A DNA stretch of 64,000 nt from Streptomyces sp. LUP47B (GTDB lineage Bacteria; Actinomycetota; Actinomycetes; Streptomycetales; Streptomycetaceae). The translations under genes and the position numbers were made by a program. Location of the stretch: contig NZ_MJAH01000007.1 in assembly GCF_001746295.1 (NCBI RefSeq), positions 1 through 64,000 on the forward strand, written 5' to 3'. Below are positions 1 through 8,602 of this stretch, one piece after another. Under the pieces are notes generated by a model, which did no database searches, was not told the origin of the DNA, and was given only the letters and a program-made list of their open reading frames with translations. Positions within the stretch are counted from its first letter, which is position 1, and the number at the start of each line of letters is the position of its first letter.

Positions 1-1345
1 CCGGACCCGTCCGCGGCGACGGCAGTACGGGCAGCAGCACCGCCGCGGCGTGCACCAGCAGGGTCAGACCCACCGCCGCCCATACGCCGGTGCCGCGGCT
101 GCCGGGGTGCAGCAGTCCGGCCAGGAAGGGCGCGGCGACGGCGGCCGGGACGCCGGTGAGCGCCCACTCGGCCGCCGCGCCGCGCAGCAACCGCAGGGTC
201 CCGGCGCCTCTGGCCCGCTGGAGGGCCAGCTCATCGCGCCGACGCACCGTCAACTGACGAGCGGCCAGCACCAGGGTGGCCAGGGCGAGCGCCGCCAGCA
301 TCACACTCGGCAGGTACAGCGAGGAGCGGGCCGCCACCATCGGAACCGTCAGGTCGTCGATCGCGTCCGGCAGACCGGAGGTCACCCTCAGGTCGTCCAG
401 TGACGGCTGTCGCCCGTGGAACACCGACACGCGGCTCTGGCTGCCGGAGAAGGCACGCAGCCGGTCGTGCAGCCCGGGGAGGCTGTCCGCGTCGATACGG
501 GAGAAGTCCGGCTGCACACTCCAGTGGGCTGTCAGATGTCCGTTCAGGGCGGCGCTGCCGTTGAGGGCCGACGCGGACACCACCAGCAGGTGCTGGTCGG
601 CGGTTTGGCCCCGGGTCAGGTCACCGGCCATGGCGGGCCAGAACCCGACGGCACCACTCGCCCGGAAGACACCGGTGATCCGCAGGGTCATGGCGCGCCC
701 GAAGGCGTCCTGCACCTGAAGAGCGGTACCGGCTCTGATGCCCAGACGCTTGGCCAACACCTCGGGCACCGCCGCGTCGACCGGGGCGGTGGATCCGGTG
801 GCGACCCGGACATCGGGGAGCGAGGTGAACGCGTCGGCCGGGACGTCGGCCGTGCCGGCGGGCCACCGCCCAGCGACCAACTGCCCGAACCTGCCCCCCT
901 CCTGCACCGCGACCGGATGCAGCCCACTGCCTCCGGGACCGCGCGGCGGGCCGGCCACCCCGTCAATCCCTGTCACCGAGACCGGCGACACGCCCAGCAG
1001 CCCCACATAGGTCCGCTGTGGCACCCCTGCGAACACTCGGTCGGCGGCGGCCCGCACCTCTCGATCGGCGGCGGCCATCCCCTCGGCCCGGAAGGACGCG
1101 CTGACGTCCACCTGCGCGTCGAGGTCGGCAGCCAGCCGCCGTACGGCCCCGGCCTGCACCGAACTCCCGGCCAGCGCCGCGAGCGCGGCCAGCGCCGTCG
1201 CACACAGCAGCACGGTCACCGCGACAGCGCCCAGCACCAGCCCGTGCCGCGTGGCCCGCCTGACAACGGCGGGAAGCCGCCGCCGGGCCGGGCGCGCAGC
1301 ACCCGGGCGTCGCCGCGGCGAAGACGGTAAGGCCGTGGCGACCAC
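1..1345 (-). CDS. FtsX-like ABC transporter permease (partial, C-terminus off the window)
   Basis: About 448 residues are visible. The frame is open from a GTG at 1345, 5 bases after a GGGGG ribosome-binding stretch, to the window edge. An N-terminal membrane segment (LVLGAVAVTVLLCATALAAL, around residue 40) is followed by a long extracytoplasmic part of the MacB-periplasmic-core kind, including AVPEVLAKRLGIRAGTALQV, typical of FtsX-superfamily permeases. Further membrane segments (YLPSVMLAALALATLVLAA and LLVHAAAVLLPVLP) lie near the left edge with a charged RRRDELALQRARGA segment between them, the usual coupling region. Such permeases pair with an ABC ATPase, which would lie outside the window. 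The substrate cannot be told. Several overlapping frames on both strands are shadows. Confidence 0.8.
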   Translation of the reverse strand, partial: MVATALPSSPRRRPGAARPARRRLPAVVRRATRHGLVLGAVAVTVLLCATALAALAALAGSSVQAGAVRRLAADLDAQVDVSASFRAEGMAAADREVRAAADRVFAGVPQRTYVGLLGVSPVSVTGIDGVAGPPRGPGGSGLHPVAVQEGGRFGQLVAGRWPAGTADVPADAFTSLPDVRVATGSTAPVDAAVPEVLAKRLGIRAGTALQVQDAFGRAMTLRITGVFRASGAVGFWPAMAGDLTRGQTADQHLLVVSASALNGSAALNGHLTAHWSVQPDFSRIDADSLPGLHDRLRAFSGSQSRVSVFHGRQPSLDDLRVTSGLPDAIDDLTVPMVAARSSLYLPSVMLAALALATLVLAARQLTVRRRDELALQRARGAGTLRLLRGAAAEWALTGVPAAVAAPFLAGLLHPGSRGTGVWAAVGLTLLVHAAAVLLPVLPSPRTGP

Positions 1346-1823
1346 ATGAACCCCCGCAGAATCGAACATGTGACGGTGACGGTGCGTCACATTCCTACCA
1401 GGCATCACCTCAACCACACAAGAAACGTTGATCGTCTCCTGATGCTGCCTCGGGTACCGGCCCCCGGCTGCCCCCGCCGGGCAGACTCCGGCACGGGTCG
1501 CCGCGACGCGGTGTCCCCTGGGGAGCGTGGACGGGTGAGCCGTTGCGATCGGGCTGAGGCACGCGGGGGACGTGCTGCGGGGAGGAACGGGTGTAGGACA
1601 TGGCGCATCGGAAAGCGCTGCCAACACAGCTCGACACCGCGGTCGTGGACTTCGTGGCGCGGCTGCGCCCTCCCCCACCGGCTACAGCGGCTGTTCGTTG
1701 CCATCGCGATCTGCGGTCAGTCACGAAGACAGACCTTCGCCATACCCACGACTGACGCTCGGGCAGGAGCAAGGCGTCGCGTCGGCAGCTAAGGAGATCT
1801 CTCAGTTGGCGATGCAGCCCTGC
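1346..1823. other. Intergenic stretch with no convincing gene
   Basis: Only a 51-codon frame on the plus strand (1600-1755, starting MAHRKALPTQLDTAVVDFVA) has coding-like composition and a purine-rich leader. I do not recognise it and it may be the 5' end of a truncated gene. Nothing else is supported here. Confidence 0.3.
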
Positions 1824-2228
1824 CTACAACTCGTACCAATCACTCAGTTCACCAGGCGTCCCTGTCTGGATGAAGTCGTGAACGACGTCCCAGGCATGAT
1901 CCATGGACAGTGCGACGTCTCCGGTGAACGCGTGTAGTTCTTCCATGATCACCACTTCGACCTCGGCACTCGGTGCCGCGGAATCATCGCCTACACGAAG
2001 AGACACTCCGCCAGAGGTGTCGAAGAGGTGGAGGACAGCGTGGTCTCCTTTGAAGCCCAGAGCCAAGTAGGGGAGATCGCCGTCCGGCCGCCGGATCTCA
2101 AGGTAGCCCTGGCCGAGGCCGGTTCCGAGGGCCTTGATGTGAGCCTCAAGTTCTTGGACATTCGAGTGCCGTTCGAGCCCTGAGAACCAGCCGGTCTCCA
2201 GTGCCGTCGCCGCCCACACCACGTTCAC
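1824..2228 (-). CDS. Imm1-like immunity protein (orphan)
   Basis: A 134-residue cytosolic protein. The GTG at 2228 is chosen because it follows GGAGGAGTAGGA closely; an earlier GTG at 2252 lacks such a site. The pattern of a hydrophobic core strand (YLALGF), HAVLHLFD, an acidic SAEVEVVIMEELHAF segment and a C-terminal helix ending in LSDWYEL resembles the Imm1 family, which neutralises C-terminal toxin domains, often deaminases, of polymorphic toxin systems. No toxin gene is adjacent: the left neighbour is an unrelated permease and the right one a dead IS5 transposase. It is therefore an orphan immunity gene or one whose toxin was lost. A deaminase-type RHS toxin lies about 15 kb away but has its own downstream neighbour. 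Family assignment is moderately sure, function inferred. Confidence 0.55.
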   Translation of the reverse strand: MNVVWAATALETGWFSGLERHSNVQELEAHIKALGTGLGQGYLEIRRPDGDLPYLALGFKGDHAVLHLFDTSGGVSLRVGDDSAAPSAEVEVVIMEELHAFTGDVALSMDHAWDVVHDFIQTGTPGELSDWYEL

Positions 2229-2398
2229 TCCTACTCCTCCCGTCCTCGTCACGCTACCTGGCGCTCTCCCCTGCCGCTTTCACGGATATCCGCCCCGTGC
2301 ACACCAGCGGTAGCAGATGAGGGCACTGGCCAATCCAACGGAGCGAGGAAGTGTTCAGCCCTTCCGTTCATAGCGACGATGCAGTCGGCGGCAGCCGT

Positions 2399-2785
2399 TC
2401 AGCCATGACATGCGCTCACCCCCCAGCGATGCCGCCCCGAACGAGCCGACGGCTCAACGCCGCGGCGGGCACGCCGAAACACTATCCGCCGTTGCCGTAG
2501 CCAGTTGCGCAAGTGGTCGAAGTCGAAGCCCTTGTCTGCGTGCGGTTTGGCGGGCCGCCGACGGCGTGGACCGCCACGATGGACCGTCCGCCAGAAAGCG
2601 CCGAAGAACCAGCGGGAGTTGTCACCAGGTGCATACCTGGCTACCAAGATGATCGCGGCCAGCACGGCGCGGTCATCACATCGACGACGGCCCCCACCGT
2701 GCACACGAGTTGGTGGCTTCGGCGCCACGTTCAGGAAGGTCTCCCACAACCCATCAGGCACGGGTCGTTCCGCTGTCGCCATGCC
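2399..2785 (-). pseudogene. IS5-family transposase remnant
   Basis: The frame begins with the N-terminal helix region of IS5-type transposases (VPDGLWETFLNVAPKPP, then GGRRRCDDRAVLAAIILVA). After SRWFFGAFWRTVHRGG it jumps directly to the C-terminal block HADKGFDFDHLRNWLRQRRI, ending with the SARSGRHRW motif. The catalytic core with the first two acidic residues is missing, so an internal deletion has removed about half the protein. The remaining piece cannot transpose. It separates the orphan immunity gene from the TetR gene. No terminal inverted repeats were identified. Confidence 0.7.
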
Positions 2786-2817
2786 GGAGCAACGACTCAA
2801 CGCCAATCAAGACAGTT

Positions 2818-3498
2818 CTAAGTGAGTTTGGCGGCCACGGCGTCGAGGACCCAATCCAGGCCGGTCGCGAAGGAGGCCTCGGCGTCCACGTCGGTGCCGT
2901 CGTACACGGCCCTTTTCAGCGCCGGGAAGCGGCCCGTGGCCAGCGCTCTGGTCAGGTACGGGCCGTGGGCGCGCTGCCAGTCGTGCTTGGACAGGCCCGT
3001 GGCGCGCTCGGCACGCAGATTCGTGATCTCGCGCCTGATCGCACCCGTGAAGTAGGCGCTGACCGTCTCCACGGCGCGCATGACGGTGTCGATGTCGGCC
3101 AGGCCGTCGAGGGCGGACAGGGTGGACTCGGCCACGGCGAGGCCGTTCGGGCCCAGGGCCGGGCGGCCGCCGAGCAGGTCGGCCAGCCATTCATGACGGA
3201 GCGCGGCCTGCCTGGTGCGGTGGGCCAGGACGCGCAGCGCCTCCCGCCAGTCGCCGGGCTGCTCCTCGGGGAGGATCTCGCCCTGAACCTCGTCCACCAT
3301 GAGGTCGTACAGCTCTTCCTTGGTGGAGATGTATCCGTACAGCCGCATCGGGCCGGCCTCCAGTCGGGCGGCGACCTTGCGCAACGACACCGCCGCAAGG
3401 CCGCCCTCGTCGGCCAGTGCGATGGCGGCGGCGACGATCCGCTCCCGGTCGAGGGGTACGGGGCGAGCCGGCGGCTCCGGCCGGTCCCACACAGTCAT
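2818..3498 (-). CDS. TetR-family transcriptional repressor
   Basis: A 226-residue protein starting at ATG 3498 (MTVWDRPEPP), chosen over an upstream in-frame start because that one would run into the divergent gene. Residues 20-65 form the TetR helix-turn-helix (IVAAAIALADEGGLAAVSLR, then GPMRLYGYISTKEELYDLMV). The rest has the helical layout of the tetracycline-repressor-like C-terminal domain, where a small ligand would bind. It is divergent from the FAD monooxygenase at 3551, with only 52 bp between the starts and a palindrome in that gap. The obvious inference is autoregulation and ligand-controlled repression of the monooxygenase. Confidence 0.85.
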   Translation of the reverse strand: MTVWDRPEPPARPVPLDRERIVAAAIALADEGGLAAVSLRKVAARLEAGPMRLYGYISTKEELYDLMVDEVQGEILPEEQPGDWREALRVLAHRTRQAALRHEWLADLLGGRPALGPNGLAVAESTLSALDGLADIDTVMRAVETVSAYFTGAIRREITNLRAERATGLSKHDWQRAHGPYLTRALATGRFPALKRAVYDGTDVDAEASFATGLDWVLDAVAAKLT

Positions 3499-3535
3499 GG
3501 TCACACCGTTCTGTTGCGATGCCTGCACTCCAGAA

Positions 3536-3546
3536 ATACAGTGTAT
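3536..3546. promoter_or_regulatory. Candidate TetR operator
   Basis: ATACA-G-TGTAT is a perfect 5-bp inverted repeat with a one-base centre. It lies between the divergent TetR and monooxygenase genes and ends four bases before the monooxygenase ATG. The monooxygenase has no purine-rich ribosome site before its ATG, so its mRNA may be leaderless or nearly so, and a repressor bound here would cover the transcription start. Binding is inferred only. Confidence 0.5.
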
Positions 3547-3550
3547 CGGT

Positions 3551-4669
3551 ATGAGACATCGTATCGCCGTAGTCGGGGGCGGCCCCGCCGGTCTCACCTT
3601 CGCCCGCGTCCTGCACCGTCATGGTCACGCCGTCACCGTCCTCGAACGCGATCCCGCCCCCGACGCCCGCCCCCCGGGCGGCACGCTGGACCTGCACGAA
3701 GGGCTGGGCCAACTCGCACTGGACAAGGCGGGACTGCTGGCGGAGTTCCAGGCGCTGTCCCGTCCCGAGGGACAGGCCATGCGCATCCTGGACACGGCCG
3801 GGACCGTCCTGCGCGACTGGCGACCCCGTCCAGATGATCGGGCCAATCCCGAGATCGACCGCGGGCAACTCCGTGACCTGCTGCTCGGCCCTCTCGACGT
3901 CCAGTGGGGACGGGGCGTGACGCAGGTGGTGCCCGGGACCCGGGACGGCGTACTGGTCCACTTCGCGGACGGGCGTCAGGAGACGTTCGACCTCGTGGTC
4001 GGCGCGGACGGCGCCTGGTCCCGGGTCCGCCCGGCGGTCTCGTCGGTGACACCGCACTACACCGGTGTCACCTATGTCGAGACCTTCCTCGACGACATCG
4101 ACACCCGCCACCCCGACCTCGCCCGGCTGATCGGCGACGGTTCCGTCGCTGTGTACGGCGTGAACCGCTCGCTCACCGCCCAGCGCAACAGCGGCGGCCA
4201 CGTCAAGGTATACGCCAAGTTCCGCGCGCCGCTGGACTGGCACACGAACCTGGACCTGGCCGACGTCGAAGCCGTGCGATCGAGTCTGCTGGCCCTGTTC
4301 GACGGCTGGGCCACTCCCGTCCTCAACCTCCTCCACCACGGCACCGCTTTCGCCCACCGCCCCCTCTACGTCCTGCCCGTGTCCCACACCTGGACCCACG
4401 TCCCCGGGGTGACGCTGCTGGGCGACGCCTCCCACCTGATGCCCCCACTGGGGGCGGGCGCGAACCTCGCGATGCTGGAAGGCGCCGAACTCGCCGAGTC
4501 CATCGCCACCGGCCCTGAAGACCTGGACAAGACCGTCCGCGCCTTCGAGGAACAGATGTGGGCACGGGCCAGCAGGTGGGCGAAGATCACCACGGCCGGT
4601 CTGGAACGCCTCGTAAGCCCGGACCCCGCCGAAGCCCTCGCCCTCTTCGACCAAGTCCAGCCATCCTGA
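3551..4669 (+). CDS. FAD-dependent monooxygenase, TetX-like
   Basis: A 372-residue flavoprotein hydroxylase. The FAD-binding dinucleotide motif is at the N-terminus (IAVVGGGPAGLTFARVL), followed by the arginine-containing strand VTVLERD. The second FAD motif DLVVGADGAWSRVR is near residue 150, and the third, GVTLLGDASHLMPPLGAGAN, near residue 290. Length and layout match the class A aromatic hydroxylases that include the tetracycline-modifying TetX group and many Streptomyces tailoring enzymes. The reaction would be NAD(P)H- and O2-dependent hydroxylation of a small, probably aromatic, molecule in the cytosol. Divergent pairing with a TetR regulator is typical for inducible detoxification, but actual tetracycline activity cannot be inferred. 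Confidence 0.85.
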   Translation: MRHRIAVVGGGPAGLTFARVLHRHGHAVTVLERDPAPDARPPGGTLDLHEGLGQLALDKAGLLAEFQALSRPEGQAMRILDTAGTVLRDWRPRPDDRANPEIDRGQLRDLLLGPLDVQWGRGVTQVVPGTRDGVLVHFADGRQETFDLVVGADGAWSRVRPAVSSVTPHYTGVTYVETFLDDIDTRHPDLARLIGDGSVAVYGVNRSLTAQRNSGGHVKVYAKFRAPLDWHTNLDLADVEAVRSSLLALFDGWATPVLNLLHHGTAFAHRPLYVLPVSHTWTHVPGVTLLGDASHLMPPLGAGANLAMLEGAELAESIATGPEDLDKTVRAFEEQMWARASRWAKITTAGLERLVSPDPAEALALFDQVQPS

Positions 4670-4784
4670 CTGCCCAGCGCGAGAGCACCAGTATCAACAA
4701 CTCGCCATGGCTTCACGGAACAGTGCGGCTCCGCCGCAACCCCTACCGGCAAGACCACCGCTGGACCGTCTCATGAAACACGTC

Positions 4785-5160
4785 AAAGTCTGGAGAAGGA
4801 CGGGTTCCGGGCCTTGGTCTCGGGCCGGGTGGTGCTGCGCTCCAGGCTCGGCACCCAGTTGCTCCCGGCGTTCCCCGAGACGCGGCCGTGCCGCGCAGCT
4901 GCCGGACGGCCACCGCGCTGAACGGCGCGCTGGTCGTATGGGATGCCACGGGCCGCCTCGGCTTTCGAGCGGCCGGCGAACCAGCTTGGCGGGCGTGGTT
5001 CCGGGGCGGCCCGGGCGGCGGAGGAGCGGCCGGCCCCACTTCGTCGCGTTCGATCTGCTGCGGCTGTCCGGGACGGACACGACCGGGTGGCCGTACCGGC
5101 GGCGCCGGGCCGCGCTGGAGTCCGTGTCCGCCGCCCGCCGTCTGTCGGCGCCATGGGCGC
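4785..5160 (+). pseudogene. ATP-dependent DNA ligase remnant
   Basis: Pieces of an ATP-dependent DNA ligase (LigD/LigC-like nucleotidyltransferase domain) occur in three frames. They are DGFRALVSGRVVLRSRLGTQ (just after the active-site lysine region), then ALNGALVVWDATGRLGF (the ELVVWD strand), then HFVAFDLLRLSGTDTTGW. They are in order on the plus strand but separated by at least two frameshifts, and the adenylated-lysine motif itself is no longer intact. The rest of the protein is absent. This is a decayed fragment. Confidence 0.6.
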
Positions 5161-5239
5161 CGTGTCCGTGGTCCCCGGCGGATAGGACGAGGGATTCGGA
5201 CCCGGTGAAAAGGGGCGAGATCCTCGGGTGTCCAGGTGG

Positions 5240-6118
5240 TCAGCGCGACACGTCCCCCGGCCGGTCGGTGCTCGGTTGCCGGATGGTCCATGAGGTGAGG
5301 ATGCGCAGGGCGTCGTGGGAGGGGCTGCCGGGTTCGGCGGTCAGGATCATCAGGCGCTGTCCGGAGCCGTCGGGGCTGGTCCAGGTGTCGCAGTCGAGGG
5401 TGAGATCGCCCACCAGCTGGTGGCGGTAGTGCTTGGTGCCGTAGCTGGCACTGTTGACGCGGTGTTCGGCCCACCAGGTGCGGAAGTCGGGGTCCTGTAG
5501 GGACAGTTCGCCGACGAGCTGGGCGAGGTCGGGATCGTCGGGGTCGGCCGCTGCCTCCATGCGCAGCGCGGCGACTGCTTCGCGGGCGTCGTGGGCCCAG
5601 TCCTGGTGCAGTTGTCGGACCACCGGGTTCGTGAACAGCAGCCGCATGTAGTTGCGCCGGTTCGCCGGGAGGGCGGCGAAGTCGGTGTAGAGGGCTGCGG
5701 CGACGGGGTTCCAGGCCAGGACGTCAAGGCGTGTGCCGAGGACGAGCGCGGGGGTTTCGGTGAGCTGGTCGAGCAAACGTCGCATGGCGGGACGCAGGCG
5801 CTGGGCGGGGCGTCGGCGGCGCGGGCGGGCGTCGCTCCGGCCGGCGAGTTCGTAGAGGTACGTTTCCTGGTCGCCGTCGAGGCGCAGGGCGCGGGCCAGC
5901 GTGGTCAGCACGGGTACCGACGCCCGGACGCGGCCCTGTTCCAGTCGTATGTAGTAGTCCACGCTGATGGCGACGAGCTGGGCGACCTCCTCACGGCGCA
6001 GTCCCGCGACTCTACGTGCGGAGTCCGGATCGGGAAGGCCGCACTCCTGCGGTGTCAGCTGAGCCCGGCGGGCCTTGAGGAAGGCGCCCAGCGCCCGGGA
6101 GTCGGAGTCTGCACTCAT
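5240..6118 (-). CDS. XRE-family regulator with MmyB-like C-terminal domain
   Basis: A 292-residue regulator starting at ATG 6118. The N-terminal helix-turn-helix spans about residues 10-80 (VAGLRREEVAQLVAISVDYY then LEQGR, the hallmark of this actinobacterial family). The C-terminal part (VLAWNPVAAALYTDF, then RNYMRLLFTNPVVRQLH, ending in LTAEPGSPSHDALRIL) is the MmyB-like ligand-binding domain, which has a PAS-like fold. It is divergent from the hydrolase at 6312. In this family the regulator usually controls the adjacent oxidoreductase or hydrolase, and a long inverted repeat just in front of its start fits autoregulation. Confidence 0.85.
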   Translation of the reverse strand: MSADSDSRALGAFLKARRAQLTPQECGLPDPDSARRVAGLRREEVAQLVAISVDYYIRLEQGRVRASVPVLTTLARALRLDGDQETYLYELAGRSDARPRRRRPAQRLRPAMRRLLDQLTETPALVLGTRLDVLAWNPVAAALYTDFAALPANRRNYMRLLFTNPVVRQLHQDWAHDAREAVAALRMEAAADPDDPDLAQLVGELSLQDPDFRTWWAEHRVNSASYGTKHYRHQLVGDLTLDCDTWTSPDGSGQRLMILTAEPGSPSHDALRILTSWTIRQPSTDRPGDVSR

Positions 6119-6119
6119 G

Positions 6120-6164
6120 CTCACAAGTGTCGTCGCACCCCGACGGCCACGGCACATTTGTGAG
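6120..6164. promoter_or_regulatory. Inverted repeat upstream of the XRE regulator
   Basis: CTCACAAGTG at 6120-6129 and CATTTGTGAG at 6155-6164 form a 10-bp inverted repeat with one mismatch and a 25-bp spacer, in the divergent region between the regulator (start 6118) and the hydrolase. It is a reasonable operator candidate for the XRE protein. Binding is inferred. Confidence 0.4.
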
Positions 6165-6311
6165 GGGGCAAGTTCTTTCCCAGGCAGAAACCTGGCTCTC
6201 CCGCTCGTAGGGAGACTGACAGAACGTGGATGTGTGCCCGGCAGGGTGCGGGCCCCGAGTCCGCTACGGCCGGCCGTAACAACACGTCATCACGTCTCAG
6301 GGAGAGTCCTC

Positions 6312-7236
6312 ATGGCCCGCACCACCGTCAGCTTCGACAGCGCCGGCATCCCGCTCGCCGGCCACCTCTACACCCCTGACACGCCGGCGTCGGGTCCCTT
6401 TCCGGCGCTCGTGGTCGGTCACCCCGGCACCGGCGTGAAGGAACAGGCCTCCGGCACCTACGCGCAGCGGATGGCCGAGCGCGGGTTCGTCACCCTCGCC
6501 TTCGACGCCGCCTACCAGGGCGAGTCCGGCGGCCTGCCCCGTGGCCTGGAGGACCCCGCCCAGCGGGTGGAGGACTTCAAGGCTGCCGTCTCCTACCTCA
6601 CCACCCGCGACGATGTCGACGCCGACCGCATCGGTCTGCTGGGCATCTGTGCCTCCGGCAGCTACGCGCTGGCCGCCACCGGCGGTGACCACCGCGTCAA
6701 GTCCGTGGCCACCGTGTCCACCGCCGAGCCCGCCCGCCAGTTCCGTCTCGGCGCCGACGGCACCCAGGACCCGGCCGTCTTCCAGGCCCTGCTGGACGCC
6801 GCCGCAGCGGCACGCAGCGCCGCCGGCACGCGGCGAGGACCCCGGCACGATGACCATGTTCCCGGAGACTGCCGAGCAGGCCCGCGCACTCGGCGGCCAG
6901 CACGGCGTCGAAGGCTTCGAGTATTACTGCACCCCGCGCGGGCGGCACGAACGCTCCGCGAAGACCCTCGCCTGGGAGAGCATCGACAGGATGGCCTCGC
7001 ACGACGCCTTCTTCGCCGTCCCGCTGATCGGTCCCCGCCCCATCCTCCAGATCATCGGCGAACGCGCCGTCACCGCCTGGATGGCCGTCGAGGCCCACCA
7101 GCGCGCCACCGGCCCCAAGGAAATCCACTGGATCAAGGACGCCAGTCACGTCGACCTCTACGACAAGAAGGAGTACATCGACCTCGCCATCGACAAGCTC
7201 ACCGACTTCTACGCCACTCACCTCATCACCGACTGA
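6312..7236 (+). pseudogene. Alpha/beta hydrolase (dienelactone-hydrolase-like), frameshifted
   Basis: The gene starts at ATG 6312 after AGGGAGAG. The first frame gives about 175 residues of an alpha/beta hydrolase: FPALVVGHPGTGVKEQ (oxyanion strand), a nucleophile elbow in which the usual GxSxG reads GICASG within RIGLLGICASGSYALAAT, and DVDADRI before it. Around 6825-6850 the frame shifts by one base. The second frame continues with PGTMTMFPETAEQARALGG and runs to the correct end with WIKDASHVDLYDKKEYIDLA, which holds the catalytic histidine. Read across the shift, the product would be about 307 residues, a normal length. It is either a recently inactivated gene or a single-base sequencing error in a GC-rich run. 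The divergent XRE regulator probably controls it. Confidence 0.75.
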
Positions 7237-7587
7237 GGAGCACTCCTCCGCGGACGCAAACGCCGGGGCCGCCTGGTGAGGACCTGAAACTGGTGCCGCG
7301 GCGCCAACGCCATCATCGCGAAGGTCCCGGCCACGAATTCCGTGGGGACACGGGCATGGCCGATGTCGCTGAGGGATTTCACGAACACCTGGCGCGGGCG
7401 ATACACCGCAGCGACTCGAACAAGGCGCCCTCGTGCGCCGTGACCCCGAACCCCGGGCCGCTGGTCCGCGGATCACCGTCGGTCGTGGCCTCGACGTGGG
7501 GGGGGTGGTGATGTTACTCGGCCCGCCACCAGCCCTGTCCGACATGCCAGTCCCTCACCCAGTGCAGGAAACGTTGACTCCCTGGCG
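7237..7587. other. Intergenic stretch, possible short coding remnant
   Basis: On the minus strand, 7300-7406 encodes VFVKSLSDIGHARVPTEFVA with protein-like composition, but I cannot assign it. It is too short to call and has no start context. An eight-G run at about 7499-7506 is notable. No other signal is seen. Confidence 0.25.
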
Positions 7588-8394
7588 TTATGCCGGACTG
7601 CCGTCTGATGACGTCCCCCTGGCGCGTCGGATAGGGAGCATCGTGGGGACCGGGTCGTTCGTGAGGAAGCCGAGAATGAGCCGGTTGACCTGCTCGGGCT
7701 TCTCCATCGGCAGCGCGTGAGAGGTTCCCGGGACGACGGCCAGTTGGGAGTCGGGGATCGCGCGGTACAGGGCAATCGTGTGTTCGAGTGCGATGAGGTC
7801 GTCGTCACCGACGAGGACGAGTGTGGGCGCGCTGATACAGGCCAGGTCGTCGGTGGAGATCGTTGGCTGCGTGCGGATCATGTCGAGCACCTTGTTCACG
7901 AGGACCGGCCAGTGTTCGGCGCCGTCTGGGGACACGGCTTCGTACATCCCACGGAACGCCGCCATATCGGGGGCATCCGCCGACATGTGATCCAGCAACG
8001 CCGGCGCCGCAACGCTTTCCGGGCCGGGGAGGAAGTTGGCCCCCATGGCCACGACCTTCCGGACGAGGTCAGGGCGGGCGATGGCGACGAGCAGGGCGAC
8101 AATCCCGCCATCGCTCCATCCGACGAGATGGGCCGGGCCTGCGACGACCGACTCGATGAAGGCGATGGTGTCGTCGGCCATGTCCTGGTACGACAGCGGT
8201 CCCTCGACGTCCGGTGTGTGCCCGTGGCCGCGGCGCTCGGGCAGGAACGAGTGGTACCTCGCCGCGAGATCGGCCCGCTGGGCTCCCCACGTCTCGTTCG
8301 TGCACAAACCGCCGTGCAGCAGGAGCAGCGGGTCGCCGGCGCCCTCTGCCTCGTACCACGTCTTCACGCCGGGTAGCTCCACATATTCGCCCAT
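7588..8394 (-). CDS. Alpha/beta hydrolase
   Basis: A 268-residue enzyme starting at ATG 8394 (MGEYVELPGVKTWYEAEGAG). It has the fold's signature elements in order: LLLLHGGLCTNETW (oxyanion loop), the strand-turn LVGWSDGGIVALLVA with nucleophile serine in GWSDG, APTLVLVGDDDLIALEH carrying the acidic residue, and GTSHALPMEKPEQVN carrying the histidine. The catalytic triad is therefore complete. Esters, lactones or haloalkanes are all possible substrates. It stands alone, read away from the anti-sigma-type gene upstream, with about 190 bp between them. Confidence 0.85.
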   Translation of the reverse strand: MGEYVELPGVKTWYEAEGAGDPLLLLHGGLCTNETWGAQRADLAARYHSFLPERRGHGHTPDVEGPLSYQDMADDTIAFIESVVAGPAHLVGWSDGGIVALLVAIARPDLVRKVVAMGANFLPGPESVAAPALLDHMSADAPDMAAFRGMYEAVSPDGAEHWPVLVNKVLDMIRTQPTISTDDLACISAPTLVLVGDDDLIALEHTIALYRAIPDSQLAVVPGTSHALPMEKPEQVNRLILGFLTNDPVPTMLPIRRARGTSSDGSPA

Positions 8395-8602
8395 CGCCGC
8401 GAGCCTCTCTGGGATACCGCCGTTCACCTCAGTCTCCGCAGCCGATTGAACGACCCGCAACGCGACGATGCAGCAGAGCGCCCAGGTGCGTGAGCCGTTT
8501 GGCCGAACGCCCGCCAACCGGCGCGATGGGCATTCCGCCACCTGACGAGCCGCATTTCGTCGGAACCTCCGCCTCTACGACGGTTGCGATGCCTACTCCG
8601 CT

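Noticed and set aside
3191..4654. A 487-codon minus-strand frame opposite the FAD monooxygenase
   Set aside because: The opposite strand encodes a clear flavoprotein with all motifs; this frame is a compositional shadow that also runs into the TetR gene.
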